Assembly (NCBI GenBank): GCA_034189325.1
Contig: JAXHUM010000004.1
Coordinates: 1 to 64,000, forward strand
DNA: 64,000 nucleotides
Reading direction: 5' to 3'
From: JAXHUM01 sp034189325
Lineage (GTDB): Bacteria; Desulfobacterota; DSM-4660; Desulfatiglandales; Desulfatiglandaceae
Shown: positions 17,101 to 24,887 of the stretch, in pieces
How positions within the stretch are numbered: the first letter of the stretch is position 1
How the letters are laid out: every line of letters starts with the position of its first letter
Notes under the pieces: model-generated
The model's input: only the letters and a program-made list of their open reading frames with translations
The model's database searches: none
What the model was told of the DNA's origin: nothing
Translations under genes and position numbers: made by a program

Positions 17101-18963
17101 GTCGTAACACAGGGCAGTGCTCCATTGGTAATCCCCCGCCTCGTTGGAGAACTCGATCAATCTCGGACTCCCCCCTCCCCCTCCGGGGGATTTGAACCAG
17201 CATGCCAGTGTGACCTGGCTGCCGAAAGCCATGATATCACTGCCGGTCAGGACATCACTGACGATCTTGTCATCATTTCCGTCAAAATAGGCCGCCCTGC
17301 AGTACTTGCCTGAAAAGAGGGCCATAGCGCCATTGGCGGCCCTGCCATAGTGCATCAGATCTTCAAGCGTGTCTTGGACATCAAAGCTCACGCCGTCCCA
17401 GGTCGTGCATTCATCGAAACGCCACTCCGCCTCCATGTTCACGAAATAGGGTGGGGCAAGGTTCAGAGGAACGGAAACCGAGAGATTGAGCAAGGCAGTA
17501 TTTGACGGACAGTCATGGTCCGTGCCGGTCAGAACGAAGTTGAAATTGCCCGCTGCCGTCGCGCCTGTCTTTCTGATGGAGCAAGAACCGGTCCCTGTGG
17601 AGACGACCTCGAAGCCGGTGGCACCGTCCCAGTTGCAAGTCCAGTCGATGTCGCCCAGATGACCTCCGTTCACCTCAAAAGTCTCCTCCTGATTCGGATC
17701 ATCCCATGTGATATTCACCGAACCGTCCCCGCTGGTCCTGGCGATGGACAGGTTGGCAATGACTTCGATGGTAAAAGATTTCTGAGGGGTGTCGGGGGGC
17801 GTGTCACAATCGGTCAGACCGATTTGAATGGTATAGGTGCCGGGACACCTTGAGAGTTGTCCGGAGAGATGCCCTGTGTAATTGTGGAGATAGAGATCTG
17901 CAAATCCCCCGTCCGATAAGAGCTCCCATTCGCATGGGCAACAGTCACATCCTGCGGAAGCAGTGAAATCAACCGCGTAGTTGCTGTTGATCTCTCCCGA
18001 AGGAAGCGGACTGGCTGTTGCAATAGCACAAGTCGGATTGACACAGTTGGGATGGGTCGCGCAATCACCGTCAGCGCAATCAGTCTGTCCGTCATTGTCG
18101 TTGTCCTCGCCGTCGTCACAGTTTCCACAGTAGACACTCTCGATCCCATCGCAATCGCCACCACCGCCGCCGCCGCTACCGCCACCACCGCCCCCGGTGC
18201 AATGACGGCCCGCCAAATAGTTCACGGACCGGGCGACGATCAGGTCGTCGTAGGTTTGGGATTGTTGTTTATTGGGCGCGTCGAATTGGAGATCGAGAGC
18301 ATCATTCAGATCATCAAAGAACCCGGCCGGGGCACTGAGGTCCTTTGGGCCGCCACTGACAAGGACATAGGCCTGTCCCGCGTTGGTGGATGGATTCGGG
18401 ACATCATTCAAATCGGTAAAGGTCGTATAGAGCTTTGTGCTTATGAAACCGTCATCTCCCGTACCTGCGGTCCCGTCATCACCGGCGGCAATTTCATTGG
18501 CCGCCAGGGTCAGGCCGTTGTCACAGAATGTGACGGCGTCGGCAAAGAGATTTGTCAAGTCTATCATGGGATCGCCGCCTGCTGCTCCGTAAACAGCATA
18601 GCGGATCGGGTTGCCCCACGGGTCATTTCCGTTGGATAGCCCAAGGGAGAGATAGGGGATGTTTCCAATGTAGCTGCTGCAATCGCCGCCGTCGTTGGGA
18701 TCGGCATGTCCATCGCCGGTGGAGTCGGGACAGGGGAGCCGATTATTGGCGATGAGATAGCCTTGGAGGGCGTAATCTGTTTTTTCGAGAATCGCCCGGG
18801 CCTGTTTGATCTTTGCCGTCTGTATGAGAGAGGGCAGGACAGTCGCCACAATAGAGATAATGATCCCTGCAATAACGATGACTACGGCCATTTCGATGAG
18901 CGTGAAGCCTGACCTGTCACATGATTTTAACGGCCTTGAAAGGGGCCAAGGGGAAGAACTCAT
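14149..18963 (-). CDS. giant prepilin with four LamG-type domains, probable pilus adhesin
   Basis: 1604 residues. I start at ATG 18963, which has AGGGAG just upstream; the longer frame from 19071 would overlap a promoter. A leader ends at Gly19, followed by FTLIEMAVVIVIAGIIISIV, with Glu at mature position 5. Then: a pilin domain to about 255; a Gly-rich linker (257-269); a Cys/Asp-rich segment with DNDNDGQTDC that may bind calcium; an Ig-like (He_PIG-type) domain (312-402); a domain with HLGDIDW (405-498); LamG domains at about 509-733 and 743-950; then a second copy of this series (957-1042, 1044-1140, 1149-1383, 1392-1604). Each LamG has W(H/Q)H and the GLIDEV-type ending. MshQ of Vibrio MSHA operons also has a LamG-like region, so a tip adhesin is likely. 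Ligand unknown. Confidence 0.9.
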   Translation of the reverse strand: MSSSPWPLSRPLKSCDRSGFTLIEMAVVIVIAGIIISIVATVLPSLIQTAKIKQARAILEKTDYALQGYLIANNRLPCPDSTGDGHADPNDGGDCSSYIGNIPYLSLGLSNGNDPWGNPIRYAVYGAAGGDPMIDLTNLFADAVTFCDNGLTLAANEIAAGDDGTAGTGDDGFISTKLYTTFTDLNDVPNPSTNAGQAYVLVSGGPKDLSAPAGFFDDLNDALDLQFDAPNKQQSQTYDDLIVARSVNYLAGRHCTGGGGGGSGGGGGGDCDGIESVYCGNCDDGEDNDNDGQTDCADGDCATHPNCVNPTCAIATASPLPSGEINSNYAVDFTASAGCDCCPCEWELLSDGGFADLYLHNYTGHLSGQLSRCPGTYTIQIGLTDCDTPPDTPQKSFTIEVIANLSIARTSGDGSVNITWDDPNQEETFEVNGGHLGDIDWTCNWDGATGFEVVSTGTGSCSIRKTGATAAGNFNFVLTGTDHDCPSNTALLNLSVSVPLNLAPPYFVNMEAEWRFDECTTWDGVSFDVQDTLEDLMHYGRAANGAMALFSGKYCRAAYFDGNDDKIVSDVLTGSDIMAFGSQVTLACWFKSPGGGGGSPRLIEFSNEAGDYQWSTALCYDSDGSLRAWVSDETTGARGGEIDYSIERYDDNAWHHAVYTYSPTNGGRLYVDSVLKQTRTDDPTNNIHDAETFAIGGYYPNNSHGFNGLIDEVMVFSRELDQGEVEGLYNLPRNTCPGDCYTGPLAEYRMENFPWQGDTNEVIDSSGNGHHGMAVGPTLPTQTTPSGGKVCRAGVFAEGYLDLDLSRSAIPQDATFMAWAMFEGSTSDGYRPIFGTASGGSPTFFVGKDNHHAYIGIRDGTYTPNMGADIEPGEWQHITYRKTGTTKELFVDGEKTTMTAPSGSITPASLAIGYEDRMGGIYWDGLIDEVRIYSRALAENEIRAAMAETGDCPSEAVIITTESIAGGPVNAPYSQVIAASGGATPYQWSSTSTMSLFINPNSGQLTGTLNACPGTHSNAVTVTVTDSNGSVDVRRFDIIVTDGGLSISPAPQTFLCDSSTWSQGFTVSGNHLGDIDWSMEWGSGNNPGGFEIVATGGASMTLRKIGASLAGTFYFTLAAIDSSCPSNTYTTPTSYQIDISGSGGDEPYYAGLVGEWRMDECMWNGTTGEVLDSSATGAHGEGHNVGAMDEAHRSTGRICRSSALNLGGVTNQYVTLGHEAFSNLGGFSLSLWFRIDSLSSDLNTLFSGATAGNANSMLIFLDSSGDPLEARTIITYVNGLSTGRFNIGFNAANGIWHHIVWTRSLSDGTEIVYLDGTSLVDTDADVSTENITLASGGAMIGQEQDSVGGGFSVAQIFHGWIDEVLVYGEVLSQAAVNTLYGLSRNCEGDCYTGPVAEYRMDETSWTLGTPSVLDASGNDYHGTPTGNAAINSGGHLCNGGEFSNSDGSIEITGLPFSNPQDGDKTTVCFWMNWAGGSGEMPVGWGSTYDLYLLGDSLGFNTGCSDVFGVAGIGSLSHSWHHVAGVFTNNAPEENLLYIDGQLQPMALLNGSFCNRSVSSSFYISGWNSGSGYKYDGLLDEVKIYARGLSSSEIAEDMNQTHVCP
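14152..16095 (-). repeat. second copy of the Ig/HLGDIDW/LamG-LamG module in the giant prepilin
   Basis: This is the second copy of the module, reaching to the C-terminus. The order of domains is the same as in the first copy. Protein identity is clear only in short blocks, so the duplication is old or the copies have diverged under selection. Confidence 0.75.
16117..18030 (-). repeat. first copy of the Ig/HLGDIDW/LamG-LamG module in the giant prepilin
   Basis: This coding repeat covers the first Ig-like domain, the HLGDIDW domain and LamG 1 and 2. Landmarks recur about 640 residues later: GGHLGDIDW versus GNHLGDIDW, and CPGDCYTGPLAEYRM versus CEGDCYTGPVAEYRM. Boundaries are approximate. Confidence 0.75.
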
Positions 18964-19054
18964 AGATACTCCCTGCCATTGGGATGAGGGCCTGATTGAA
19001 ACAGGGACTCTTGAGACGGGCTCAAGCAAACCCATACAAAACTCTATAGCATCA

Positions 19055-19070
19055 TGCACATCTTGTGCCA
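19055..19070 (-). promoter_or_regulatory. sigma-54-like promoter of the giant prepilin
   Basis: On the minus strand TGGCACA-AGAT-GTGCA matches the -24 element TGGCAC exactly, has GC in the -12 element and keeps the required 12-nt GG-to-GC distance. One mismatch is in the -12 element (GTGCA for TTGCA). The predicted leader is about 80 nt. It matches the promoter type of the convergent pilus operon. Confidence 0.7.
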
Positions 19071-19160
19071 AGTATCAGGGAAGGGTTGCTGTCTCGGGGA
19101 GTTTTCAGGGACAAGGATATCCTGGTGTGCTTTGGTCTTCCCGAATCTTCTGAGGACCTG

Positions 19161-20855
19161 CTATTTGTGAGCGCTGCCCAAGGCCCTGTAACAGGCCTCG
19201 ATAGGATCCGCAGCCTGGCTCGATTCCTTGAATTTCAGGAGGTATGAGAGGGCCTCTTTGTAGGCCCCCAGATTCATGTGACTGATCCCCATGGTGATAT
19301 GGAGGGGCTCGCTCTGGGGGAAATGACCGATTGCCTCACTCATAATTTCGATGGATTCTCGGTACCTCCCAAGTTCCTGTGTCAGGATGCCCAATCCGAG
19401 GTATGCCCGGTGATCGGGATGATAGTCGAGGGCTTTTTTATACAGGCCTTCAGCGATCAGTTCCTTTCCTTTGATGGCCCTGTTGTCGGCGTAGTCCCCA
19501 TGGGTGAATGTCATGCCCATCCTTGAGAGGAAGTCCGCATGCATTTGGTAAAGGTCTTTTTGGTCTACAAGCTCAATCTTTGCGATAGAATCGGGAAGAT
19601 GCGTGTAATAATCTTTCCTTAAGCGTTCACCAAAGGCCAGTACGAGCTCTTGAGACAAAAGGGGATCGGTCTGGAAATACATGATGTCTTCAATACGATC
19701 CAGCCATATATCCTCATTCAATCCGGACCTGTTCAAGAAATCATCATATAGCGAAGTCCCGGGAAATATGTCGAGGATGTAAAAAATAATGCTCAAGGGC
19801 CTGATCTCATCGATTAAATCCAAGGTTTCCTCTATTGTGGCCCAGGTTTCTCCGGGGGAAGCGTAGATAAAATAGGCGCGGGCGAGAATACCGTATCGGG
19901 TGGTCAGATCAAAGGCCTTTTTGATCTGGTCGGTGTGGATGTTTTTTTTCAGGACACGATTTCTTATTCTTTCCGAACCGCTCTCCACGCCGTAGCTGAT
20001 CTGGACGCAACCGGCCTTACGCATCCAGTGGATGACCTCTTCATTCACATAATTCACCCGGGAAATAGCCATCCATGTGATCTCAAGATTTCTAGCAATG
20101 ATCTCTTGACAGATATCGATAACCCGGGCCTTGTCTATTGTGAAGGTGTCGTCAGAGAAGTAAAAGAACCGGAGGCCCTTCTGGTAAAGGGCCTCCAGCT
20201 GTCCGACAAAGTAGTCAGGTGAATGAAACCTCACCTCACGTCTCCAGAAGCGCGGTGATCCGCAAAATGCACAGTCCCATGGACATCCGCGGGTTGAGGA
20301 CACATGCTGAAAGACAAAATATTTCGCAGGATCGGGCAGGGTATCGAGATCTTGAATCAGTCCGGGGTCTTCCGTCCTGACAGGCGTGCCCTCCCTTCTG
20401 AATGCGATCCCCCTGATATGTCCCAGGTTATGGTAGTCTTCCGTGTCAATACATCCTGCAAGATGCAGGAAGGGATACTCTCCTTCACCTAAGACGACAT
20501 AGTCAATCGTCTCGAAATGAGAGAGGAGGTGTTCCCATAAAAAGGTGGCGCCGATCCCTCCAAAAACGATCTTCACATCAGGATCGATCCTTTTTGCGAT
20601 TTGGGAGATCTCAATCCCCCCCCAACGATTGGCATGGAGTATGGAGAACCCCAGGATGTCCGGTCTTTTTTCAGTCAGGATCTCATCGATCTTCCAGGGG
20701 GTCTGGTGGATATCGTGCCAGTTGAGTATCTCTACATCGTGGTTGTGTTCTTTCAGGAGAGCGGCCACATAGTAAAGACCGATTGGGACCACACGGATCT
20801 CTCCCTCGTGGATCCTTTCATCAAGGCAATAAGGGTATATCAGTAATATCTTCAT
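19161..20855 (-). CDS. B12-binding radical SAM protein with C-terminal TPR repeats
   Basis: Residues 1-135 have the B12-binding fold typical of class B radical SAM proteins (KILLIYPY start, GFSILHANRWGG, VFGGIGATF). The radical SAM domain has CPWDCAFC with Cys191, Cys195 and Cys198, and continues to about 400. The last about 110 residues are TPR-like (GLYKKALDYHPDHRAYLGLG). Family members do methylations and other difficult C-C chemistry; the substrate cannot be read from sequence. It is transcribed in the same direction as the giant prepilin, about 200 nt upstream, but the prepilin has its own promoter, so a functional link is only possible. Confidence 0.85.
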   Translation of the reverse strand: MKILLIYPYCLDERIHEGEIRVVPIGLYYVAALLKEHNHDVEILNWHDIHQTPWKIDEILTEKRPDILGFSILHANRWGGIEISQIAKRIDPDVKIVFGGIGATFLWEHLLSHFETIDYVVLGEGEYPFLHLAGCIDTEDYHNLGHIRGIAFRREGTPVRTEDPGLIQDLDTLPDPAKYFVFQHVSSTRGCPWDCAFCGSPRFWRREVRFHSPDYFVGQLEALYQKGLRFFYFSDDTFTIDKARVIDICQEIIARNLEITWMAISRVNYVNEEVIHWMRKAGCVQISYGVESGSERIRNRVLKKNIHTDQIKKAFDLTTRYGILARAYFIYASPGETWATIEETLDLIDEIRPLSIIFYILDIFPGTSLYDDFLNRSGLNEDIWLDRIEDIMYFQTDPLLSQELVLAFGERLRKDYYTHLPDSIAKIELVDQKDLYQMHADFLSRMGMTFTHGDYADNRAIKGKELIAEGLYKKALDYHPDHRAYLGLGILTQELGRYRESIEIMSEAIGHFPQSEPLHITMGISHMNLGAYKEALSYLLKFKESSQAADPIEACYRALGSAHK

Positions 20856-20866
20856 TCCTGTATCAT

Positions 20867-20917
20867 CTGTACCCTCAATAAGAGCTGAGAAAAAGTCCTC
20901 GAAAATAGAGGGTACAG
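20867..20917. terminator. 10-bp inverted repeat between ABC binding protein and radical SAM genes
   Basis: CTGTACCCTC (20867-20876) pairs perfectly with GAGGGTACAG (20908-20917) across 31 nt. A smaller ACAGC/GCTGT hairpin overlaps its right arm. It follows the stop of the binding protein gene on the minus strand. No clear T-run is present, so it may be a processing site or an operator instead. Confidence 0.35.
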
Positions 20918-20926
20918 CGGAGCTGT

Positions 20927-22144
20927 TTATCTATATTTGGCAGGTCTCAGGTCGGGGCATGTGCGCCATCCGGTAATGGGAACCAACTGCCCGTTCTTTA
21001 TCTTCATGATCATGGTTTTGTTCGGCGTATGCCTGGTAGGCGTAAAATCGTAATTGACGATGCCCTGCGCCGTGAAATAGCTCAGCTTCTCCAGCTGGTT
21101 TTTGACAGCACTTCCGTTGAGGCTATCCCATCCGCGTGAATCGACGATCCGTCCCACGACCTCTTTGAGCGTAAAGAGCATGGCCCAGGCCAAGGGCACC
21201 ATGACACCGGCATCTTTCGGGGCCAGACCGCCATGTTTGTCGTAGTAACTCAGCAGAGTTTTCATGCCGGCACTCTCCTTGTCTCCATAACTGGCTATGG
21301 GCATGGCCGCGACCCAGTTTTCCATCAGATCTTTACCGATATAGACGGAAGTGGCATCGATTCCATTATCGCCGGCAAAGTTCACTTCGTAACCCATCTG
21401 TTGCGCGCTCTTGGCCATGATGGAAGGTGCGGCGCCGGTGGTATTGGTGTAAATCCAATCCGGCTTTTTGCTTCTGATTCTGAGTAGCTGGCTGCTCACA
21501 TCCACGTCTCGGAGTCCAAAGACCTCTTTGGCAACAATATCGATCCCTATTTTTTCGGCATAATCATAGGCCTCCTCCGTCATGATCGCCCTGCCATAGG
21601 CGCTGTCCCACGTCAGAATAGCGACCCTGGGTTTTTCCTTGCCCTTGCGGTTTTCCGCCACCCAATCGAGAAAGGCGCCAAAATCATCTACATAGAGGGG
21701 ACACCATCCAAAAGTATATCCAAGGGGATAAATAGATTCCATGGATATGACGCCCAGTTCGGCAATTTTATCCTCTGTAATCCTTTCCCTGAGGGCCTCC
21801 ACGTGTCCACTCACGTTTAGGCATATCAAAGGCGGCCTCGGGTTCATTTCTCTTATTTTCGTATAAGCGCTGACTGCTTCGTCTGTCTTTCCACCGGTAT
21901 CTTTGTAAATAAACTTGATGGGAACCCCCCTTATACCGCCCAATTCCCTGTTTATATATTCAGTGGCATACTGGAAGGCACGGATTCCAGGTGAGAGCAC
22001 AGGTGCGTATGGCCCGGTGACATCAGTGACCCAAACAAAGGGGACAAATTCCCATTTCTTGGCGATGGCATTACCGCCGGAAACGACCAGAAGACTGACA
22101 GAGAGAACAACAATGCACAACCATGGTTTCCTAGAGAATGTCAT
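20927..22144 (-). CDS. periplasmic substrate-binding protein, branched-chain amino acid (LivK) type
   Basis: A signal peptide (residues 1-28, ending AIA) precedes a Peripla_BP_6-type protein with WVTDVTGPYAPVLSPGIRAF and YINRELGGIRGVPIKFIYKDTGGK. Such proteins capture amino acids, amides or aromatic acids for ABC import. AAAGGAGG precedes the ATG. No permease or ATPase genes adjoin it, so it would have to work with a transporter elsewhere, perhaps the one at 31-38 kb. Substrate unknown. Confidence 0.88.
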   Translation of the reverse strand: MTFSRKPWLCIVVLSVSLLVVSGGNAIAKKWEFVPFVWVTDVTGPYAPVLSPGIRAFQYATEYINRELGGIRGVPIKFIYKDTGGKTDEAVSAYTKIREMNPRPPLICLNVSGHVEALRERITEDKIAELGVISMESIYPLGYTFGWCPLYVDDFGAFLDWVAENRKGKEKPRVAILTWDSAYGRAIMTEEAYDYAEKIGIDIVAKEVFGLRDVDVSSQLLRIRSKKPDWIYTNTTGAAPSIMAKSAQQMGYEVNFAGDNGIDATSVYIGKDLMENWVAAMPIASYGDKESAGMKTLLSYYDKHGGLAPKDAGVMVPLAWAMLFTLKEVVGRIVDSRGWDSLNGSAVKNQLEKLSYFTAQGIVNYDFTPTRHTPNKTMIMKIKNGQLVPITGWRTCPDLRPAKYR

Positions 22145-22194
22145 TTTGACCTCCTTTTCTGTAACTGCTCCATGATATCCAGCGTTTCATTCAT
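22141..22194 (-). CDS. possible 17-codon leader ORF overlapping the binding-protein start
   Basis: ATG 22194 opens MNETLDIMEQLQKRRSK, whose TGA overlaps the ATG of the binding protein (ATGA). AGGAGG lies at 22198-22203, only 3 nt from this ATG; a second ATG at 22190 in another frame has better spacing and also ends just inside the next gene. Either would couple translation. This is speculative. Confidence 0.2.
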   Translation of the reverse strand: MNETLDIMEQLQKRRSK

Positions 22195-22308
22195 CCGCCT
22201 CCTGTTGATTTCACCTCCTTTCACACAAAGTGCCGATCCATAAAACTCTTAGCCTTTTCGTATGCTTTCAAAGACTCCTGCGTATTCCAGGATGATACTG
22301 GATGGTCG

Positions 22309-22989
22309 TTATTGATGGGGGTCCGATGTGGTCAGCAAGAAACTACCGTCAGGCTCTTTGGTTACCCTCAGTCCAAACATGATGATGGTTTCAATAAGAG
22401 GTCGACCGAATAGGAAATCCATGGCCTTGGGATCGATCCCCATTTTTTTTGTGATGAAAGGCCTGAGAAGGTGGTCGAATTTCAGAGATTCAATAATCTT
22501 TTGAACCGCTTCTTCGCCCTTACTTGCAATCTCTTTGACGAGGGTCTCAAGTCGATTGTAGCCGCATCTGATCTCGTGCTCTTCGATAAGGCCCAGGAGG
22601 ATCCGGTCAGTGACAATGTCCTTCCTGGTTGCTTTGGGGCCCTTGTCAACCTCCATGAACTGGGCAATATCCCAACAGGCGAGGGCGACGCATTCGGCGG
22701 GCCTGTGATCATATATCAGACAGGCATGTTCACGTCTATTGTAATAAATACATCCACTACCTGCTTTGTTTTCTTTTAACTTGATGACTTCGCTATCTGT
22801 TAATATCATCTCATCTCTCACATTATCATAGACAAGCTCTCCCTTCCTGAGGGTGTAGACATCCTCCCTCTTAATAAGTCCTTTCGCCATCAAGGGCACA
22901 TCTTGGATCTGCAATCGAGGACTTGACTTGAGGCAACACTCGCCGCATCGAATACAGTGGGATCTCTGACTGTCCTTTTGAGGGCCCAC
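22309..22989 (-). CDS. YkgJ-type cysteine cluster protein
   Basis: The protein starts with CIRCGECC and continues with CIYYNRREHACLIYDHRPAEC, the Cys pattern of the YkgJ/CxxCxxCC family, which probably binds zinc or an Fe-S cluster. About 226 residues. Function of the family is unknown. It lies 3 nt downstream of the Na/Pi cotransporter gene and is probably co-transcribed with it; a connection to phosphate is not established. Confidence 0.8.
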   Translation of the reverse strand: MGPQKDSQRSHCIRCGECCLKSSPRLQIQDVPLMAKGLIKREDVYTLRKGELVYDNVRDEMILTDSEVIKLKENKAGSGCIYYNRREHACLIYDHRPAECVALACWDIAQFMEVDKGPKATRKDIVTDRILLGLIEEHEIRCGYNRLETLVKEIASKGEEAVQKIIESLKFDHLLRPFITKKMGIDPKAMDFLFGRPLIETIIMFGLRVTKEPDGSFLLTTSDPHQ

Positions 22990-22992
22990 AGG

Positions 22993-24669
22993 CTATTTCA
23001 CCCTGGCAATTGCCTGGGCGATGTTGAAACAAAAGTCGCCGATCTTTTCAAAGGCGGTAAGCATATCCATAAAGACCAGCCCCGGGTCCACGGCGCAGGC
23101 CGCACTCTGGAGACGCATGATATGGTTTCCCCTCATCTCTTCCCTCATACGATTGATGTTTTCCTCGATCTCCTCGGCCCGAGCCATGATATCGGCAGAT
23201 TCATTCTCGATGTTATCGACAATAAAGGTCAGGAATCTTCCTGCCTCATTGGAAATCAGATCGTAGTCAGTCTTACCTCCCTCTGAAAGCTCCAGATTCT
23301 GTTCAATCAGTTCCTCCCCGAGCTCGGCGATATTTTCTATGGAATCGCCGGTCCTTTCCAGATTGTTGGCCATCCGAAGCATTGAAGTTATTTCCGCGGA
23401 TTCTTCCGGGCTGATATCCCGCTGGACAACCTGCACAAGGAATTGGGTGATCTCCCTCTGGAGGTTATCAATGGCATCTTCTCTTTTTTTCCATTTGGAC
23501 AGTTCCTTGGGCTTTCGATCAATGACCGAACGAATGACATCCTCATACATGATTTGGACAGCCTTGGCCATCCTGAGGATTTCGGCCTTTGCCTGTGTCA
23601 GGGCCACCGAGGGAGTATCAATAAATTTTGAATCCATGAACTTGATGTGGTTCAGACCTTCAAAGTCCTCCTCCTCTTTGCCCTTGGGAGTGAGCCAGAC
23701 GGCGATCTGTGTCAGGTAGCGGAGGACCAGGAGAAAGAAGAAGGCATTGACCACGTTAAACATGGTATGGGCATTTGCGATATACCTCGAGATGTTGGTG
23801 TTCTCTCCTCCAACCATAATATCAGGCGGTCCTGCGAGCATAACCGAGGAGGTGATCCACATGACAAGCTTGAGAAACAGAGGAAAGAAAAGAACAACAT
23901 TGAACACGCCGATCACATTAAAGAGTGTGTGGGCCCTCGCGGTCCGGTGGGCATTGATACTGGCTCCGACACTGGCAAGCTCAGCCGTGATCGTTGTGCC
24001 GATGTTTTCCCCCAAAATCAATGCCACACTAGCCTCGAATGTCAGAAGGCCTTGACTGGCCAGCGCCATTGTGATCCCCACGGTGGCGCTGGAACTCTGA
24101 AGGATCATGGTCAGGACCGACCCCACCAGGACACAGAGGAGAATGCCTCCATAGGTATCGGCGTTAAATCGTGTGAAAAAGGCTATGAATTCCGCGTCTT
24201 CCTTGAGCGGCGCAAATCCTGCTTTCATGATTGCCAGACCGAAGAATACCAGTCCGAAGCCCAACAGGACATCGCCGACATAGACCCACTTGCGACGGCC
24301 GATAAAGAACTTGAGGAGGACCCCTGCGGCAATGGCCGGTAATGCGTAGTTCTGGATCTTGAAGGCGATTAGCTGAGCCGTTATGGTCGTGCCTATGTTG
24401 GCCCCCAAGATCACTCCAATGGCCTGGATAAAGGTCATGAGGCCGGCGTCTACAAAGCTGACCAGCATGACTGTCGTTGCGCTGGAACTCTGAACAATGC
24501 TCGTCACAAGAGCCCCCACGCTACAGCCTACAAAGCGATTGTTAGAGACCATGGCCAAGATCTGGCGCATCTTTTTCCCTGCGACTTTTTGAAGACCTTC
24601 AGACATGATCTTCATGCCAAAAAGAAAGAGCCCCAAGCCTCCAAGTGATTGAAAAATAATTGCGTTCAT
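22993..24669 (-). CDS. Na/Pi cotransporter family protein with PhoU-like domain
   Basis: The N-terminal half carries two repeats with the Q-S-S-S-A-T signature (TSIVQSSSATTVMLVSF and LTMILQSSSATVGITMAL), typical of the NptA/PNaS family. The C-terminal half (from about residue 330) is a helical PhoU-like domain. I start at ATG 24669 (MNAIIFQSLGGLGLFLFGMK), which fits the family; the frame extends upstream to 24831, but that part is not family-like. It probably imports phosphate with sodium, though some relatives have other roles. Confidence 0.88.
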   Translation of the reverse strand: MNAIIFQSLGGLGLFLFGMKIMSEGLQKVAGKKMRQILAMVSNNRFVGCSVGALVTSIVQSSSATTVMLVSFVDAGLMTFIQAIGVILGANIGTTITAQLIAFKIQNYALPAIAAGVLLKFFIGRRKWVYVGDVLLGFGLVFFGLAIMKAGFAPLKEDAEFIAFFTRFNADTYGGILLCVLVGSVLTMILQSSSATVGITMALASQGLLTFEASVALILGENIGTTITAELASVGASINAHRTARAHTLFNVIGVFNVVLFFPLFLKLVMWITSSVMLAGPPDIMVGGENTNISRYIANAHTMFNVVNAFFFLLVLRYLTQIAVWLTPKGKEEEDFEGLNHIKFMDSKFIDTPSVALTQAKAEILRMAKAVQIMYEDVIRSVIDRKPKELSKWKKREDAIDNLQREITQFLVQVVQRDISPEESAEITSMLRMANNLERTGDSIENIAELGEELIEQNLELSEGGKTDYDLISNEAGRFLTFIVDNIENESADIMARAEEIEENINRMREEMRGNHIMRLQSAACAVDPGLVFMDMLTAFEKIGDFCFNIAQAIARVK

Positions 24670-24887
24670 AATTTCTTCCCAAAGTTTTTTATAGACCATA
24701 TGGATTTCAAGCGGGTTCGTCAATGCCTTCATGCAAAAAAGTGATTGCATCCTCACAACAGTCCGAATATAGAATGTCCAGGCCGCTGAGTCGGAAGAAG
24801 TTGTCCTTGGCATTGTGGGTTGCAAAGGCACAAAAAATGATATTTACTTCATGAGGAAACAACAAAACCCGAATCGAGGGAGGTATC

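Noticed and set aside
18052..18639. Plus-strand frame of 195 codons, low-complexity Ala/Thr/Val
   Set aside because: It is the shadow of the Asp/Gly-rich part of the giant prepilin on the other strand. Similar shadows lie at 15388-15762 and 15808-16104.
23647..24342. Plus-strand frame of 231 codons inside the Na/Pi cotransporter
   Set aside because: It is antisense to the well-supported membrane protein and has no recognisable content.
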